Source: Anisakis pegreffii
Lineage: Eukaryota; Nematoda; Chromadorea; Rhabditida; Anisakidae
DNA: 64,000 nucleotides
Reading direction: 5' to 3'
Assembly (NCBI GenBank): GCA_035041965.1
Contig: JAPYMA010000414.1
Coordinates: 80,271 to 144,270, forward strand
Under the pieces are notes generated by a model. The model did not search any database. It saw nothing but the letters and a program-made list of their open reading frames with translations, and was not told the DNA's origin. The position numbers and the translations under genes were made by a program. Every line of letters starts with the position of its first letter. The stretch's first letter is position 1. Positions 48,523 to 62,937 of the stretch are shown one piece after another.

Positions 48523-51500
48523 GTTCGATTCGATTCGATTCAGATCGGATTAGCAGTTCACGTTGTGTTGTGCTTGATTATTCATTCGGTTCATTGCTCT
48601 TGGAACAGTGCTTTGTGCTGATTATTGCATTGTATTGGGTTGGATTAGATTGGATTGGATTAACAGCGGTAATTCACAGCTACATTGCTGTGCGTGCGCT
48701 GTTGCAGAAAAGAAGCGGAGCAGCGAAATGAAATTAGTAAATAAATGATTTGGTGGTATATTTTGGACATATATGGAGATGAGATTGAGTGAGTTAACAA
48801 CTAGTCATTAATAAGTGACGACGACGCATTGATCTGTTTAATGTGTGGTCATACGATAGATAGATAGATATACTGAATGAGATGGTAACTGATAAATAGA
48901 TGAAGTATCTATTACAGTCAGTCGTCAATTGTTAAATATGAGCAGTAGATGTGCATTATTATACGGTAGTAGTGCTGTTTAATTGCATCATTGAGAGTGT
49001 TTGTTGATAGTGAAGTGTGAATTATGTTGGTTGGTTGGTTGGTTAGATAAGAATCAGTGATTAGTAGATGTTAATTTGGTGCGAGTGAGCGTTATGTAGT
49101 GGTTATATGTTGTTGCAATGTTTATTCTTATTGTAACTTAATTTGAACGTAAAGGAAGTGGGGTGACCGATAAAAGACTGTATTGGTAGTGAATAATTAG
49201 TGGTGCGAAGTAATTAGTGAAGCGTTGTGGAGGATTGTATTTTGAGAGTTTGTAAGTATGAGAATAAGATTTATATGTGACAGCATTTGTTGAGAGATGT
49301 ATCGTGATCAAATCTCATCCACTAGAGATTATTGCGATAGCATTGTGTTCATGTAATGATTTGTGCAAGCTTGATTGTCAAATGGAATAGTTTCAGATGA
49401 GTTGCGCTAGTGACATAATTCATTGAGTTAGTCAGTTAGATAAACAAGCCATCAGTTGGCAACTCCCTCGGGATATGGACATTGGAGTTGCTTTTGGAAA
49501 AAATGAAATAAAATATGTGTTGCATTACTTGTATAAGAGGACGATTTGAGTTGGTTCGTTCATAAATTCAGTGAGTCGTCATTTAAGTGGAGATTTGCTC
49601 ATGTAAGTAAGCAGGCAGGAGGCAGCACTCTGAGTGTTCTTGTGATGATGGATGCGGTGCTTGTGTTTTGTTGCTGGCAAATAGAAGATTTGTTTCAAAT
49701 ATTTTATTGCTCGTTTCATTTGTAGCTGTATATAGTTTTGTTATGATTCGAAGTAATTTGATAAGTTTTTTGTCGTCATCATCATCATCATCACATCATG
49801 GCGTAGTTGATTTGCTTGATATTCTGCTCGATATGAACTAGGTTTGTAACTAACCACTTGAATAACTTACCTATAACTTGGTCTTATTGGTGTAGCATGT
49901 GTTGAAAACTGATTACTTTCCATATGCAGTTGCCGTGGGTCTTGATTGATGTGTTCTGTTGTGATTATTTGATTATTCGTTTATATGAATAGATTATTCT
50001 ATTATTATTGTTGACAATGAACGCGTACTAGTTTTTTAGTTATGATATTCATTGCTCAGTGTATTGAGAGAAGCAAAATGGATGGAGTGAGTTGCTGGCG
50101 AATAGTAATAAGGAAGTGTAGTCGTTGAGAAGGGAAATTGTTTTTGTGGATGAAAAGAATTTGATTTGATGCAATTGAACTGTATTGTCTAGTGCTGCAG
50201 TAGTATAGTGTATGCGTAGGTTGGTTTCTATTTTGAATTAGTTGCTGATGGGGATTGATTGATTGGAGTTTGATTTGAAGAATTTATTGCTGATTGTGAG
50301 CAGAAACGGTGTGAACTGCGGTGTGTTGAATGAGAATATGAAATGATCGTGAAGTAGTGTTGTGGGTGTGTTTTGCAAACAACTTTAGGTTATTAGGTAT
50401 TGCTGCAGTACTTTGAATGGAGCTAGGGGGAGTGGGTTGCGATAATTAGCATGACTGGGTAGGGTAGTTTTTTAATGAATTGTTGAGTTTTATAGCAGCA
50501 GCAGCAGTAGGTACTTTGAGACGAGTTCGAAATGAATGAGCGGCGAATGAATAAGCAATTGAGAATAATCGCTCGCGTAGTAGTGATTTATTTCTTTAAA
50601 ACACGACTTTTTGTTTAAAAGTGTGCAAATGAGATTAATATATATTTGGAATAAGGACTTGATATATGAGGAAAAGGAGCGATTAAGTTGTAGTTGCATT
50701 TGATAAGGTTTATCTTAGCACTAATATCTATCCAAGAACGTCTCCTCATCCACGCATCCGTCCAGCTATCTGTTTATGCATCCATTTCTAGCTGGCTAGG
50801 TCCATTGGGCCCGTTGAATTGCAATCAAAATCTCACTAAAATTCGGTGTCCCATCGGGAGAATTCATTCGCTCTTGATTGAACGCTGTTCGTTTACGTCT
50901 AGAGTGCAGTGTCACCTTTGCATGATAATTTATCATCATGGATGCACTTATATCCTAATTTTATGAGTTTGACTTTCTATCTTTAGCCGTTGGTTTCGTT
51001 GCTCATATACGGCCAAAGATAGAAACTCATAGTGAAAATAAAGTATGTGTGAGTGAGATTAATCGGTGACTCCACTGAACAGAAGGGGGACGGTGAAGGG
51101 GAAGGTTGCATGGGAGGGAGTGATACGGTAGTTGGGGGAAAACTCTGATTGAAACAGAAGATGACGTCGGGACGGATGAATGTGGTTGAGTGGATGTGGA
51201 TGTGGATGTGGATGGATATAGATGGATGAATAGAAGTGATGAAAAAGGATAGCATGTGGAGATAGATATGTTGGTGGATGGATGGATGGATGGACAGATG
51301 AATGCTTTAGATTTGGTTTCACCGATTAAGTCGTTGGGCGCTTTTTCCTTATTGAGTAATATGTTGTTGTAATCGCATTCGGTGCATGCGCCGTTGTGTT
51401 CGTTCTCATCTTTTGAATAGAATATCACATAAGTTTTAAACGGGCATTTTTTTGATAGCAGTGAAAAGCATCTAGATATGGCAGTTCAAAAATAAGTGGC

Positions 51501-51683
51501 AGTAAGAGCATCTTAGAATTTCTATTTTATATGTAGATGAGATAGATGTAGATATAATAGATAGACGAATGAATGCTGAATAAATGCAAATACTTGAGTA
51601 GATAGATGAAACACATACATATATTTATATTTGCAGAATAAATGCATGGCTATAAATAAATATTTATCTGTGAATGTGTTTTC

Positions 51684-51824
51684 GCTGCTGATGAAGTTGT
51701 TTGATATGATATGAGCTGCTGATGAAGTTGTTTGATATGATATGAGCTGCTGATGAAGTTGTTTGATATGATATGAGCTGCTGATGAAGTTGTTTGATAT
51801 GATATGAGCTGCTGCTGCTGCTGC
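51684..51824. repeat. 31-bp tandem repeat, four perfect copies, then CTG run
   Basis: Unit GCTGCTGATGAAGTTGTTTG followed by ATATGATATGA, repeated four times without change, followed by (CTG)5. Length 31 is not a multiple of 3, arguing against a coding role. Confidence 0.95.
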
Positions 51825-53379
51825 ATGAGCAACAAGATATTAATTGTAACTGAAATACTTTGATTTGATGTTGTTAAATTATTAGAGGTGGTGGTTGTAT
51901 GGCAGGCATTAGTAGAGTGTGCATTTAATGCTATGAAGTGATGAAACGGTGTTTTTTTGTTACTTACTTCCTTATTCGCTGCTGCTGGTGGTGGTGGTGG
52001 TTGGTTTCAAGTAAAGGGTTGTCCTGGATGCATTCATACACTTAAAGGCATGCAGGCAGCATCCATTTTTTGTGTGACATTATTGTTGTTGGTTCGGTTT
52101 TTTGTTGAAGGGCTGTGTGGCTTTGCAGCTGCCAAGGCCATTATTTATTCTTAATTAATTTCATTTCTTATATTGGATTTGTGACGACGATTAACTGTAG
52201 CTGAATCTTTTAATATGAAATCTTTGAATTGAGTGGTTGTAGATGGGTTAGGTGAAGTAAGTACATACAAGTATAATATCAAGGAACGGCGGTAGTATTG
52301 GTCTGTTGGCATTGCGTCATTGCATATTATGTTTAATATAAGATGAAACAAGCTTGCTCATATCTAGTTTTATCTTAATTGTTAGCATTATTGTTGGTAT
52401 TATTATTATTATTATTATTAAAGTGATTATTATTAATTGTAAGGTTATTATAGCTAATATTGTTAAGGTAATGACTGCTATTAAAGAGATTATGCTGTAT
52501 TGATGCAAATGCCGTAAGAATAGCATTGCATTCCCATCGGTGTTTTAAGTTTTGTGTTATAGTCATCATTATAATGGTGATCGTTAGAACGGACGGCTGC
52601 ACTAGTAGGCGTTGGCTTATTTGTGGCTGCTCTGTGCGATTGTCATCATGATAATCGTTATCATTTGCAATTGAGTCTGTGATTGAGTGAAGGTTATGTC
52701 AATGCTGAGGCGCAACAATTAGTTATATTATATGATATAGTATTCGGTTAAGATTAGACGTTGTTGCTTTACCTAAGCATTAGTAGATGGTGGCATTTAT
52801 CTGATGTGACATTTATCGTTAGTGAATTAATGAGAAAGCAGTTTATTGAGTTTATCAGTGAAATGGAGCGTGTGCCGATAGATGATTTGTTGGTGTAATT
52901 AAGTAATTTATTGCTGATGGCAATAAACTGCTAACCAATAGCCAGCCGTGATGCTGCTGTATCTAAACAAGCTTAGCTGTGTCAAACTTATCAATAGAAC
53001 GGCGTTTTATTGAGTGTTTTAAAGTTGAACGCCTTTAGGTGTGTCTCTGAGTGAAGCGTGTAATGATATGTGATGATGATGATGATGATGACGATGAATA
53101 GGAATAGTTTATCGTAATGCAAATTCATAGAAATGAGTTGAGTTTTTGGTTGTTGATAATGAAATTTGACTGTATTGAGAATGATAATGAGATATGTGCA
53201 ATGGATAAATTTGATTAGTGGTTGTTTGTGGGTTGATGGCGTTTTCGTTGTTGTTGTTCGATGATTTGTGATGATGATGAACGAGTTGAATGTTTTGAAT
53301 CAGATCATAAAGAGGAGACGAGAAGATCTCGTGTAAGGGACGAACAGAAGGAGATTAAAAAAGAAGGGCAAAAAATAAG

Positions 53380-53781
53380 GCATTTGGATGTTTCTACGGC
53401 GATTCTGGAAGGAATGGGACCGCGAACGGCAACTGCAAGAGGCCAGTCGATGCCATTCCACAGCCACAGCTCAGTCACTGCCTACAGCAGCTGTAGCGGC
53501 CTCGTCACGTAAGGTGACCGTAATCGGTGCTGATCTAACGGCCACAACAAGTGCAACTCTTGCCACTACTGCGGCCACTGTAACGCCCATTTATGCGGCA
53601 CTTAGGAGGAGCAGTTTCAGTGCTACTGTTAGTGATAATGCTACGGTTGTTACTGCAGATGCGACTGCAGCGAACGTTATTATAACAAGTACAGCAGCAG
53701 CAGCAGCAGCCACTATTGCTGCTGATACAGCCACTGATATTCCTGATATTGCGAACGATATCGAGCATTTCCTTATAGCAG
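53380..53781 (+). CDS. Candidate exon C (phase 1-1), 134 codons, Ala/Thr-rich
   Basis: Encodes IWMFLRRFWKEWDRERQLQE followed by Thr/Ala/Val-rich sequence ending DIPDIANDIEHFLIAG. Acceptor AAATAAG (to 53379) and donor GTATAG (53782), phase 1. An internal strong donor GTAAGG at 53508 is also phase 1. A second frame over 53300-53512 (EETRRSRVRDEQKEIKKE..., ending in a stop) is also open after the acceptor TTGAATCAG, so the correct frame is unresolved and alternative splicing is possible. Confidence 0.4.
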
Positions 53782-56700
53782 GTATAGTCATGAACATGAG
53801 CCATTGCATTGTTATTGTTACTACTGTTACTGTATTTGCCTTACTTTACTTCGTATTCGCCTTACTTTACTTCATCTCATTCATTTCAACTCGAAGGTGA
53901 GTAGGTGGTGCACGTTGTGTATGTAGAGCAAGGCAGCAGTCATACAGCTATGTAATAGCGGTTAGCGTTTAACCGGAAGCATTATTACTAAGTTGAGTAG
54001 AATCTGATTGTATTTCATATGCGGCACGGTGCATTACTGAGGTAGTTAAGCGATGAGTGCTATTTGATGTGACAGGATGCGGAGTGAGGCACGGTTAGCG
54101 TTATGGATAGTGCGGATTGATTCTTTTGCTGGAGTGATTTATTTATCAGTTTTTTGGCATGCAAAACGAGCTGTAATTATGGAGTTGTTCTCATTTGTTG
54201 GACTGTTTTAAGTGGCTTCATAAGTTGAGTTTGCTTGTTGTTTAGCTTGGTGACATTCATAAGGATATATATCAATGAGCAGCACGTAAAGGATATACAT
54301 GTATTTAGGTGATGTGAGGTGATCTTGGAAGGGAAGGGGGGGGGGATATAAGATAGATACATAATAACTAATGCGTAATTGCTAGGGAGTGAAGTTAGAA
54401 TTTTTTATTTAAGATCAGCCATCGTGCATACTCGCGTTAATGTGTTTGAACGGATGGCAGCATGTATTTTGGTTGATGAATTGATTGATTGAGTTGGTTT
54501 TGAGTGGTATATACTGGGCTTGGGCAGGGTTTGCCCCTGACTGCTCAGGTATTATTGTGCAAAGTTTGTTGATAACGGACGGCATCGTTGATGATAACCA
54601 TTTGATAGAGTCAGCCAGCTGCTACTGGTGCTGGTGCTGGTGCTACAGCAGCAATATTTTTGAATGTTAAATCATGGCAAATATAAACTGGGATAGGTAG
54701 GAAGCGATTAGTAATATAAACTCGGTTGGATTGCGAGACAGATGATGAGGAGATTGATTTAATTCGTTCATTCTGTGAAGCTACTTATAAGCTACTTACT
54801 GAGTAAGAGCAGCTGCAGTTGTTTTTTGTGACCATTAATGCTTTGAAGGTGATCAGTGATTCTTTACTTTTGTATTTATGTTCTCGTCTTGAAAATAAGA
54901 TATTGCAATGTAAAGTTTGGACTTAGAAATGATGAACAAGTAATCCAACGCAAGCATTGCCGCTTTTTAGGGTCGGGTCGATTGTTCCTCCATGAAAAAT
55001 TCGGTGAGCAGTGGCAATAAGGCTTGGCAGCAGTAGTCTTATGACTACTACTAGTGATAGAAGATGAATTGAATGGGATGCTGATGATGGATTGCGCTAT
55101 AAAATTTTAGTTTTCAATATGAAGAATTTATCGTGTGGTGTACGTACATTGTCAGTGATTTATTATTTAGTATGTAATCATTCATCTGACTTATTTATTA
55201 GTTCATTTGGGTTTTTATGCAGCAGTTATTTATGTGCTTGTTTATGGATTATTGCTTGCTTGGTTGGTTGGTTGCTTGGTTGATTTCATTAGAATTCTAT
55301 GAAAGAATAGCTGAATTGGTGCGAGACGAGATTGAATTGAAAGTAAAGGGTTTGAGGAGTGGCGTTCGAGGTGCGCGGTGATGTTTAATGCAATAATCTG
55401 TTTAAGAAGTGAAGCATTGAGTGTTAAAGTTTGTGCCGAATGGTTGCAATGGCTGGCTAGATGTTTCGAAGAGAACACTTCCGAACATCTATTTTAATGT
55501 GTTGTTGTTGTTGTTGTTGTTTTGTAATGCTAATGTGATTAGTCTCATTAGAAATCAACCATTAGCTCGAGTTGCTTCACTCATTATTGCGCATCCCAAA
55601 TCGGTCGTCTGCTCTAGTCAATGCAACAAACTGCATGAATTCATCCTTGCCTTTCCTATTTTACTTTTTCGTATTACTTCTTCTCTTTGCGCACTGTCAA
55701 AACAACTGGTCAATGGCCACTAAGATAGATAGATGCTTCTGTGATTATATCTGGACAGTTTTTTTGGTTAGTTCAGTAAGAATTATATTATTATTGCAAA
55801 TATAGTAAATGCTGATTACTGGTAATGGTGGTGATTAAAGAAATTAATGAAGTGAAATTAGCATCGTGTATTCAAAGTAACGAATAATCAGTTGACTAGA
55901 GGATATAGTTTGTTGTAAATGAAATAGGCATGGATGTGGCTGTTGGTTGAGACAGAATCAATCAAATCACTAGGAGAACAATAAGGCTATCATATATCAA
56001 GTAGATGAGTCACTGAAACAATAACTAGAATTAGCAGTGAGAATGCAAGAGAAGAAGGTTGGCATTAGCTGATTGGTGTACATCTGAATCAAGAACGTAA
56101 CAAATGGGTGAATATGGTGGATGATACACAGCTAAATTGGTGATGGTGGTGGTAGTTGCACAGGATGAGAAGAATGTTAATGGGTGTGCTTAGTTGAGTG
56201 GTATTGTTAGCTGAGTGCTTGGTTGGTGCTTGTTGCTGTTAGTGATAGTGATAAGAGAAGTGAGTAATTGATGAGTTCTTATTGGTGGTGTGATTTGAAT
56301 TTGGTTGATTGGTTGGTTGGGCTTGGTTTATGGTTTAATGGATTTGGATTACTGTTAGATGATGCATAGAGTGGTGCTGCTGCTTTTTTAATTGGTTAGA
56401 CGAGCAAGAGAACGACGAGAAGATGCATTTAGTGGAATTTGTGCTGCTGCTGCTGCTGCTACTGCTACTGCACCGAGAGGAGGAAGGTCTGATTGACCGA
56501 CGACTGACTTGTTAGATTTGCAGTTGAATTGGCTGTAAAACTGTTGAGTATAGTATTTCGACTGCATTGTGCAGTGTGCATCGGATGGATCATCTTCGTT
56601 TACTTATTCTTCTTGAAGCAGCGTTGCAGTGCAAACTTTTGTCTATGAACTGATTAATAAAGCACCACCACCTACTATATTCAGTCGTCATCATTAATCT

Positions 56701-58112
56701 GTCTCCGTTCGTCTCTCGAATCGATCTGTAATCATCAGTCTGCTGCATACTAATATTACTGATGCTAATAGCAATAATAACAATAAGCTGCTGCTCTATC
56801 ATTAATTCCACTCTGCTACAATGATGGCTAGAGCAAATTGAACATTGCCTATTATTTATTGCTATGTTACCAGTTGATGACCTTAAACTTACTTTATTAC
56901 TTATTTACTCGTGTCAGTTATTCTTCTACGAGAGCAGTTATTATTCTGTTTTCATTATGATGCCCTTATGCCTAAGACTGGACTGCTTGCTTGACTGCTG
57001 ATGTATTAATCCGCAAAAAAACTGCGTGTTTGACTGACTAGTGAGTGATTGATTCGTTGAAGTGACTGAGTTGAATAACTAATTGATCAGCTAGCTTCTT
57101 AATCTTGTGCTGCTCCTGCTGCTGTTTGATAGAAGTTATTGAATTTGTTGATCTTCTGCAATAGTTTGAGAAGATTCGTCATGCTGATAGGTGACACTGG
57201 AGACGGTGATCATCGAAGTGAACAGTGGATAGATATGGAATAATCGCTTTCGTTCGATTAGTGACATCTCTTGCTTGAATTCAATAAGAACATCAAATCC
57301 AAGCTGGCAGTAGTAAGCAAGCTAGATTATTTAAGCACTCGCTCGGTGGCACAGCATTAAAGTTGATGCTCGCTCTTATTGTGCTGTTTCTGGCTGCTCT
57401 CCTATTGCTGTTGGCAGACATTGTTTTTTTTTAATGAGTCAAACTTGTTTATTCATGAGCCACCGAGCATTTTACTCACAATCAGCAGCAGCAGCAGCCG
57501 ACATACTACATACTGATTAAGCGTGACAATTACGAGCCAGAAAATAACTGCTGCTGATAAGCTGCAAGTGCAAGCAAGCGTTCGACTAGAAGCGTTCGTT
57601 CGCTTGGCTAATGAACTAAATGGCTAGTGCTGCTCACTGACTACTATTCACTACTATTTTGAACACACGACAACATTACTGCTGCTGTCTGAAATTAGTA
57701 TTGTTATTGTTATTGTTGTGAGTGATGATCATCACGATGCGTTATTATTCTGCTTGTTCACTTGAACAAGTGAAGTCAAATCAAGTGAACTTGTTTCGTG
57801 TTCGAATGCAAATACAAAACGACAGCTCAACGCTGCTGCTGCTATTGCCGTCGTTATCGTATTTGATACCATTATCGCAACCGTTGGCTTTCATATTGGT
57901 GGTATTGTTGCTCTATTCATGGTTATCAGTTATTTGCTTGACGACTACAGTTACTGATATTGTTTCGACTGATCGTATGGTCGAAAGTCTTGTTGAGAAT
58001 CACTGCCCTGGGGCATGTTATGCTGCTTGTGATGTTCTTTTACGTAGCAAAACTAAGTTCTACTATCAGCAGTAGTCTATTCGAATCACAAATCCGGCCG
58101 TAGCAGCAGCAG

Positions 58113-58469
58113 TAATGATCTATTCACAAGCGTTTCGTAACGAGAAATTCAGTCCGGCAGTGGCGCTGTTTAGCGCGGCCGGTTTGATTCGAACCACGGC
58201 CGGCATACAGCCGTCCAGCGCCGAGCACCAAAAAGTGGCTCGTATCACTGGTGAAGCGCCACGTCATGTGCACATCTCAAGACAACTCAGTTCACAGACG
58301 AGCCGAAGTCCGGTGACTACTTCAGCACCATCTAGTGCTGCGGCTCTTACTGCCGCCAATCTGATTGCTAGTGAAACAGCGGCAGCAGCAGCAACAAGCT
58401 CGTCTCTAGTGACATTAGCTGATACGGATAACTTATCAGCCAATAAAGCAATTACAAGCCTAACAACCA
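58113..58469 (+). CDS. Candidate exon D (phase 1-1), 119 codons
   Basis: Encodes MIYSQAFRNEKFSPAVALFS, AAGLIRTTAGIQPSSAEHQK, VARITGEAPRHVHISRQLSS, then Ser/Thr/Ala-rich sequence. Acceptor GCAGCAGCAG (to 58112) and consensus donor GTAAGA (58470), phase 1 on both sides. Codon use and GC content look coding. No family recognised. The upstream open frame 57722-58075 (Leu-rich, membrane-like) may be an additional exon but its frame is ambiguous. Confidence 0.5.
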
Positions 58470-61400
58470 GTAAGATTAACCAGCTGTCATTTATTTTCTT
58501 TTTTATTTGCTGATTGCTTCTTCATTCGAGTGAACTGCTGCTCTCTTCAGTACTTCAATGTGATGATGATGGATGAACTGACCTTGATATTTTGCTCTTC
58601 AATAGAGTATTACAGATAGATACAGTACCAAATGCATTTGAACGTCTTGTCTGTCTGTATCTCTAGAACTAGAGAGTGCAAATCATAGCTTGGCTCGAGC
58701 GTAAATGACAATGCTAGTGTGTGACAGTCTTATTTACTGCATTCACATACAGGTGGATTTTATTTCGTGGAACTGTTAAGAAGAATAATCACTCGGATTG
58801 TTTAGTAACGAGTATATAAGTAATGGTATATAAGTAATAATCATATAACAATATAAGAATAATACTAGTATGGCTGCTGCTGCTGCTGAAATATTATAAA
58901 TGATTGTTGTTGGTTCTATGAATAAGGTTCGAGAGTGCAAGTGTATCGTTTCCGGCATCGTTTCTTGCCTCTGATTTGATGCGTTCACCCAGGCAGCCAT
59001 CTGATTTAAATGCGTATTGTTCTGTTTGATCATGTCTTCCTGTTTTATATGCATGCATGCTGCTCTATACACTCTTCATTAGTCAATTAACTGTCGTCTT
59101 ATTTTAGTGTGTTCAAGCATATAGGAAGCAGCTTATGTATGTATCTGATTATGGAATGAATTCAAAAAGTGCTTGATTTAAACAGCAAATTACTTATTCA
59201 CTTACTTACTTACTTATTTACTGACTTACTTACTTGTTTGTTTGTTTGATTATTTGTTTGGCTGCCACCGTCTTATGGCCTCATCATTGGATGTTTACTA
59301 CGAGTTTTAACTTTTGACATTCGTATAGTTGATCGAAGAGATTTGATTTAAATGTATAAACATCTGAAAATTTTGTCTAAAATCATTTGAATAGAAAGCG
59401 ATAGTTGGTCAGTGGATTAGTAATAGAAATAATGCTATGTTTATGGATAGGTTGAAAGTTTTTATGAGTTGACTTAGACATGATTGAGTGGTTATTGTGT
59501 TTGTGGGTTTGTTGTGTGATAAGTGCGATCGGTGTGTGATTCAGTGGAATGAGTTAAGGTTAAAAAGTAGTGTGACACTCACAAGGAAATGAAATGAGTA
59601 GAATAAATGATGTTCTCTTTTTCTAGAATTGTTCCCAAAAGAATTAAGAAGTAATTCAGTATCAGACCGGTGCATGATGGTTTGAAGCATTTCAATAGGT
59701 TATGTTCTCATAATATGAAGCAAACGAAGTGCTCATCAGCATAACATTAAGTTATTGTCTAAGGGGCATTAAAACGATATTGTTGTCAGATAGATAGGAA
59801 GGAAGTGTGAAGTATGAACGCAGCAATCGAATGAATTTTTGATGCTCCTCAAGGGGGTGCTTATCTCATTTTGACAAAATGGTATCATGTTTGTTAATTC
59901 AGGTAAATACTGAATGCTATTATGAATGTGCAACGTGGTATGTGTATGATGCAGCTGCTAAGAGATAATTAGGCTGCTAATGAGGCATGCGCATAATATT
60001 ATGTTCAAGTATAATTTATTTGTTGAGAGCGGAATGTTTTCGTGAGAATGTAAGTGAGATTGAACGAGAGTATATTACACATGAATTAATAAGACTACTT
60101 AAGAAATGTGAGCAAAAAAGTGCGATCAGACCGACGCATTGGGTTAATGAAATGCAATGAGAGGAATCGGGCTTAAAGAATTAAGTGGCACTGGCTTAAT
60201 AAAAATCAAGTGGATCACTAGATATGAATGAATGAAAGTGCTGCCGAAAGGATGAGGATGAGCGCGTAAGAATGACTATAAAGTTGCTGACTGTATCATA
60301 GCAGTAACCTTTTTTGGATACTCAAGTGATATTATTTATGTATGCTGCTGCTGCTGCAGTCTCTTTAAGTGTGTACGTCGTCCTTTGATGGTGTGTTCAG
60401 TTGCTTGATTTTTTGGACACTCAATTTGAGTTAATTTGCTTTGCCTGATTCTAGACGAGTCCAGTCGAGTGAGTAGTTGCTTATAAATAAATAAATAAAT
60501 AGATAAATATCTGTGTGGGCATGCGCAAGTAATATGATCGATACTCTGAGCTTTGATTGTTTCATCGATTCGCTTCAATGAGAGTAATAGCCAGCAATAG
60601 ATCAGTGAATAAGTGCCCGCAATAGGTAGCTAGATGCTGGTGACAAGTCAAATCAGTTAGTCGTCATCAGTCGTCATTCATCAGGCCCCAACATCTGTTT
60701 TGTTTGGTTTGGTTTGTTCGTATCCAGCAGCAGCAGCAGCAGCCGTGCCCGTATGAGATTTGTTTATAATGAACTGCAAACAGGCAAGCAGGCACTAAGG
60801 CAGCAGCTAACCTGCTGAGCAATTGGACATGGATCATGTTTACATGATGATTAAGTAAGACGAGCACTTGTTTGATTTGTTCGTGATCAATAGTCTTAAA
60901 TGATGTATTATAGAAGTGATCGAGGTTTGGATGTAAGGATGGATGGGTGGGTGGGTAGAGAGAGATATATGGATGGAATGAGAGCACGAATTAAATGTTG
61001 TTGTTGTTGTTGTTGTTGGTATTGTTATTTTTTGTTTTTCTTTTTCACTTGAAGTAGATGGCTTGAAACGAGAGGCATAACAAGCATATCCCAAAGCTGA
61101 TAGTTTTCAATCATAATCATCTATAAGGCAATCGTCATTTTGTGTTCAGTGAGTAGTCATTTACCTTGTTCATTAGTGATGATTTAATTGAATAATCAAT
61201 CACTTGAAGGCTTGAAATTGTGCAAGAAACTGAGCGGTCGGTCGGTGTTATAGTGCTATGTTTTGTTGGACTACTTATTTGATCTTATATTGTGACAAGT
61301 TTAGTAATAGTAGTATAAGTAATTGTAGTAAGTTTGACTTGGACGGTTTTTTTGGTGGTATATTGCGTTGCGTTGCATTCAGTTTGTATTTGGTTTATTT

Positions 61401-61779
61401 TTGTTGATTATATTTGAGTGGATAGATAGATAGATATGAGTGAGTAGATTCATTGATTGGTTGATGCATTTGAAGTATTCGAGTGTCTTAATATTATTAA
61501 ACGAGAGGGCGCTTGAAGATGAGTTTGTCGAGATTCGTTTGTGACTGTTGCAAAAAAGTATGCGTATAGCATGGTTATGAGCCACAAAAGTGGTATGATG
61601 AATGGTAATCAAGAGAGTGGGTGCGTGCGTTTAGAATTCACTTGGTGGATGCAGAAGCGTTGTACTGCTACTTCTAAGGTAGAAGATGCTACTGCGAACA
61701 TTGTTTTTCCCTTGAGCTTTTGATGAGTGACTGCAAGTGAAAGTGTCACTTTTTATTTGTTCTTGTTTGTATCACCTAG

Positions 61780-61903
61780 GCATCATCCATCCATAACAAG
61801 CAATCGCTACTTCTCAGCCCTTATTGCTCGTCGTATCTTTTTGCCGGAAAATTTTAAAAATGTCCGTGCTCGGAGCCGTTCTCGTAGTGCTCACTCTCCC
61901 TGA
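61780..61903 (+). CDS. Candidate exon E, RS-rich, ends in a stop
   Basis: After the acceptor CACCTAG, one frame reads HHPSITSNRYFSALIARRIF, LPENFKNVRARSRSRSAHSP and stops (TGA 61901-61903). Composition is protein-like and GC is above the flanks, but the entry phase (2) does not match the neighbouring candidates. It could be an alternative last exon or chance. Confidence 0.3.
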
Positions 61904-62937
61904 TTGCAGCACTCTCGCTTGAAGTGGCTGGCATACCCGCTTGAAGAACTCATATTTATACAGATATCTATTTATAGTGATTCATGCTTCTAGATATAGA
62001 TAGATGCACATAAATATAATTGACCGTCGTCATGCAGCACACATTTAATTTGAGTAAGATGGATGAATAGTTTGTTGTTTGGGTGGATGATGCATGAAGC
62101 ATGCATGGATGGATTGATATAAGATTGAAGTAACCGAGTGGATAACCTAGCAAAACTTACTGCTTGCTTTGTGTCTGTTCTGTTAACATCACCGTCGTCA
62201 CAGATATGACTAGTAATAGTAGCATTAGAAAGTGGAGATAAGATAAACATATTCAAGATGAATAGCGAGCTAGATAGCTAGCTAAATAAATGGATATGTG
62301 TATAGATATATAGAGTTGTTAGTTAGTGTTTTTTGGATGGCTAGTTTAGGTTTAGACTTAGGCTAGCCACTTGGTTGGTTGGCTGTTGGATTGGACTAGA
62401 GGATTGGGTTGGGTCGGATTGGATGGATTCTATCCTCTATCATCTTCATTCATGCACATTCTGGCTTGTTGGTATCTTCTGATCTGGCCTGGCCAAGCTC
62501 CTCTGGCCTATTGGTCATCGTTATCAGTTTGTGTTGTTGATCTGTGACTGTCTTCTCTGTGACTACTGCTACTACTATTGGCGGTGTTGCTTACTCTAAC
62601 TCATCATCATCATCATCAAATGATAGCTAGTTATCAGCATTCAAACGATTATTCAGTACTCAGCAATGTTCTCTTGAACTGTTAGCCATCAAGCAAGCAG
62701 CCCTAAAACCGTCTCAACGCTCGGTTCACGCCCAACCCCAATCCGTTTCGGTCTGCCGCGTGCACTTAATAGAATAATCTGTCACTTGACTATCACTCAA
62801 TTCGTGTAATTATTACTATGAGTATAATTGTTGTCACCTGGGGAATACCCGTTTTTTGAATAGTGCATTCATTGGGTGATTCATTGGGTGTATTCGTGTA
62901 TTCACTGCCCGCCATCCATATTTATCGCTTGATGTAG

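Noticed and set aside
50718..50966. Less AT-rich open island, possible exon
   Set aside because: Several frames are open and only weak donors (GTCCAT) fit; not enough to call.
55540..55724. Open island with acceptor-like ACCATTAG
   Set aside because: Two frames are equally open, donors are weak and the sequence is hydrophobic by AT bias.
60336..61094. Minus-strand open frames near 60.3-61.1 kb
   Set aside because: Produced by CTG/CAG, GTT and GGAT runs read on the opposite strand; no coding features.
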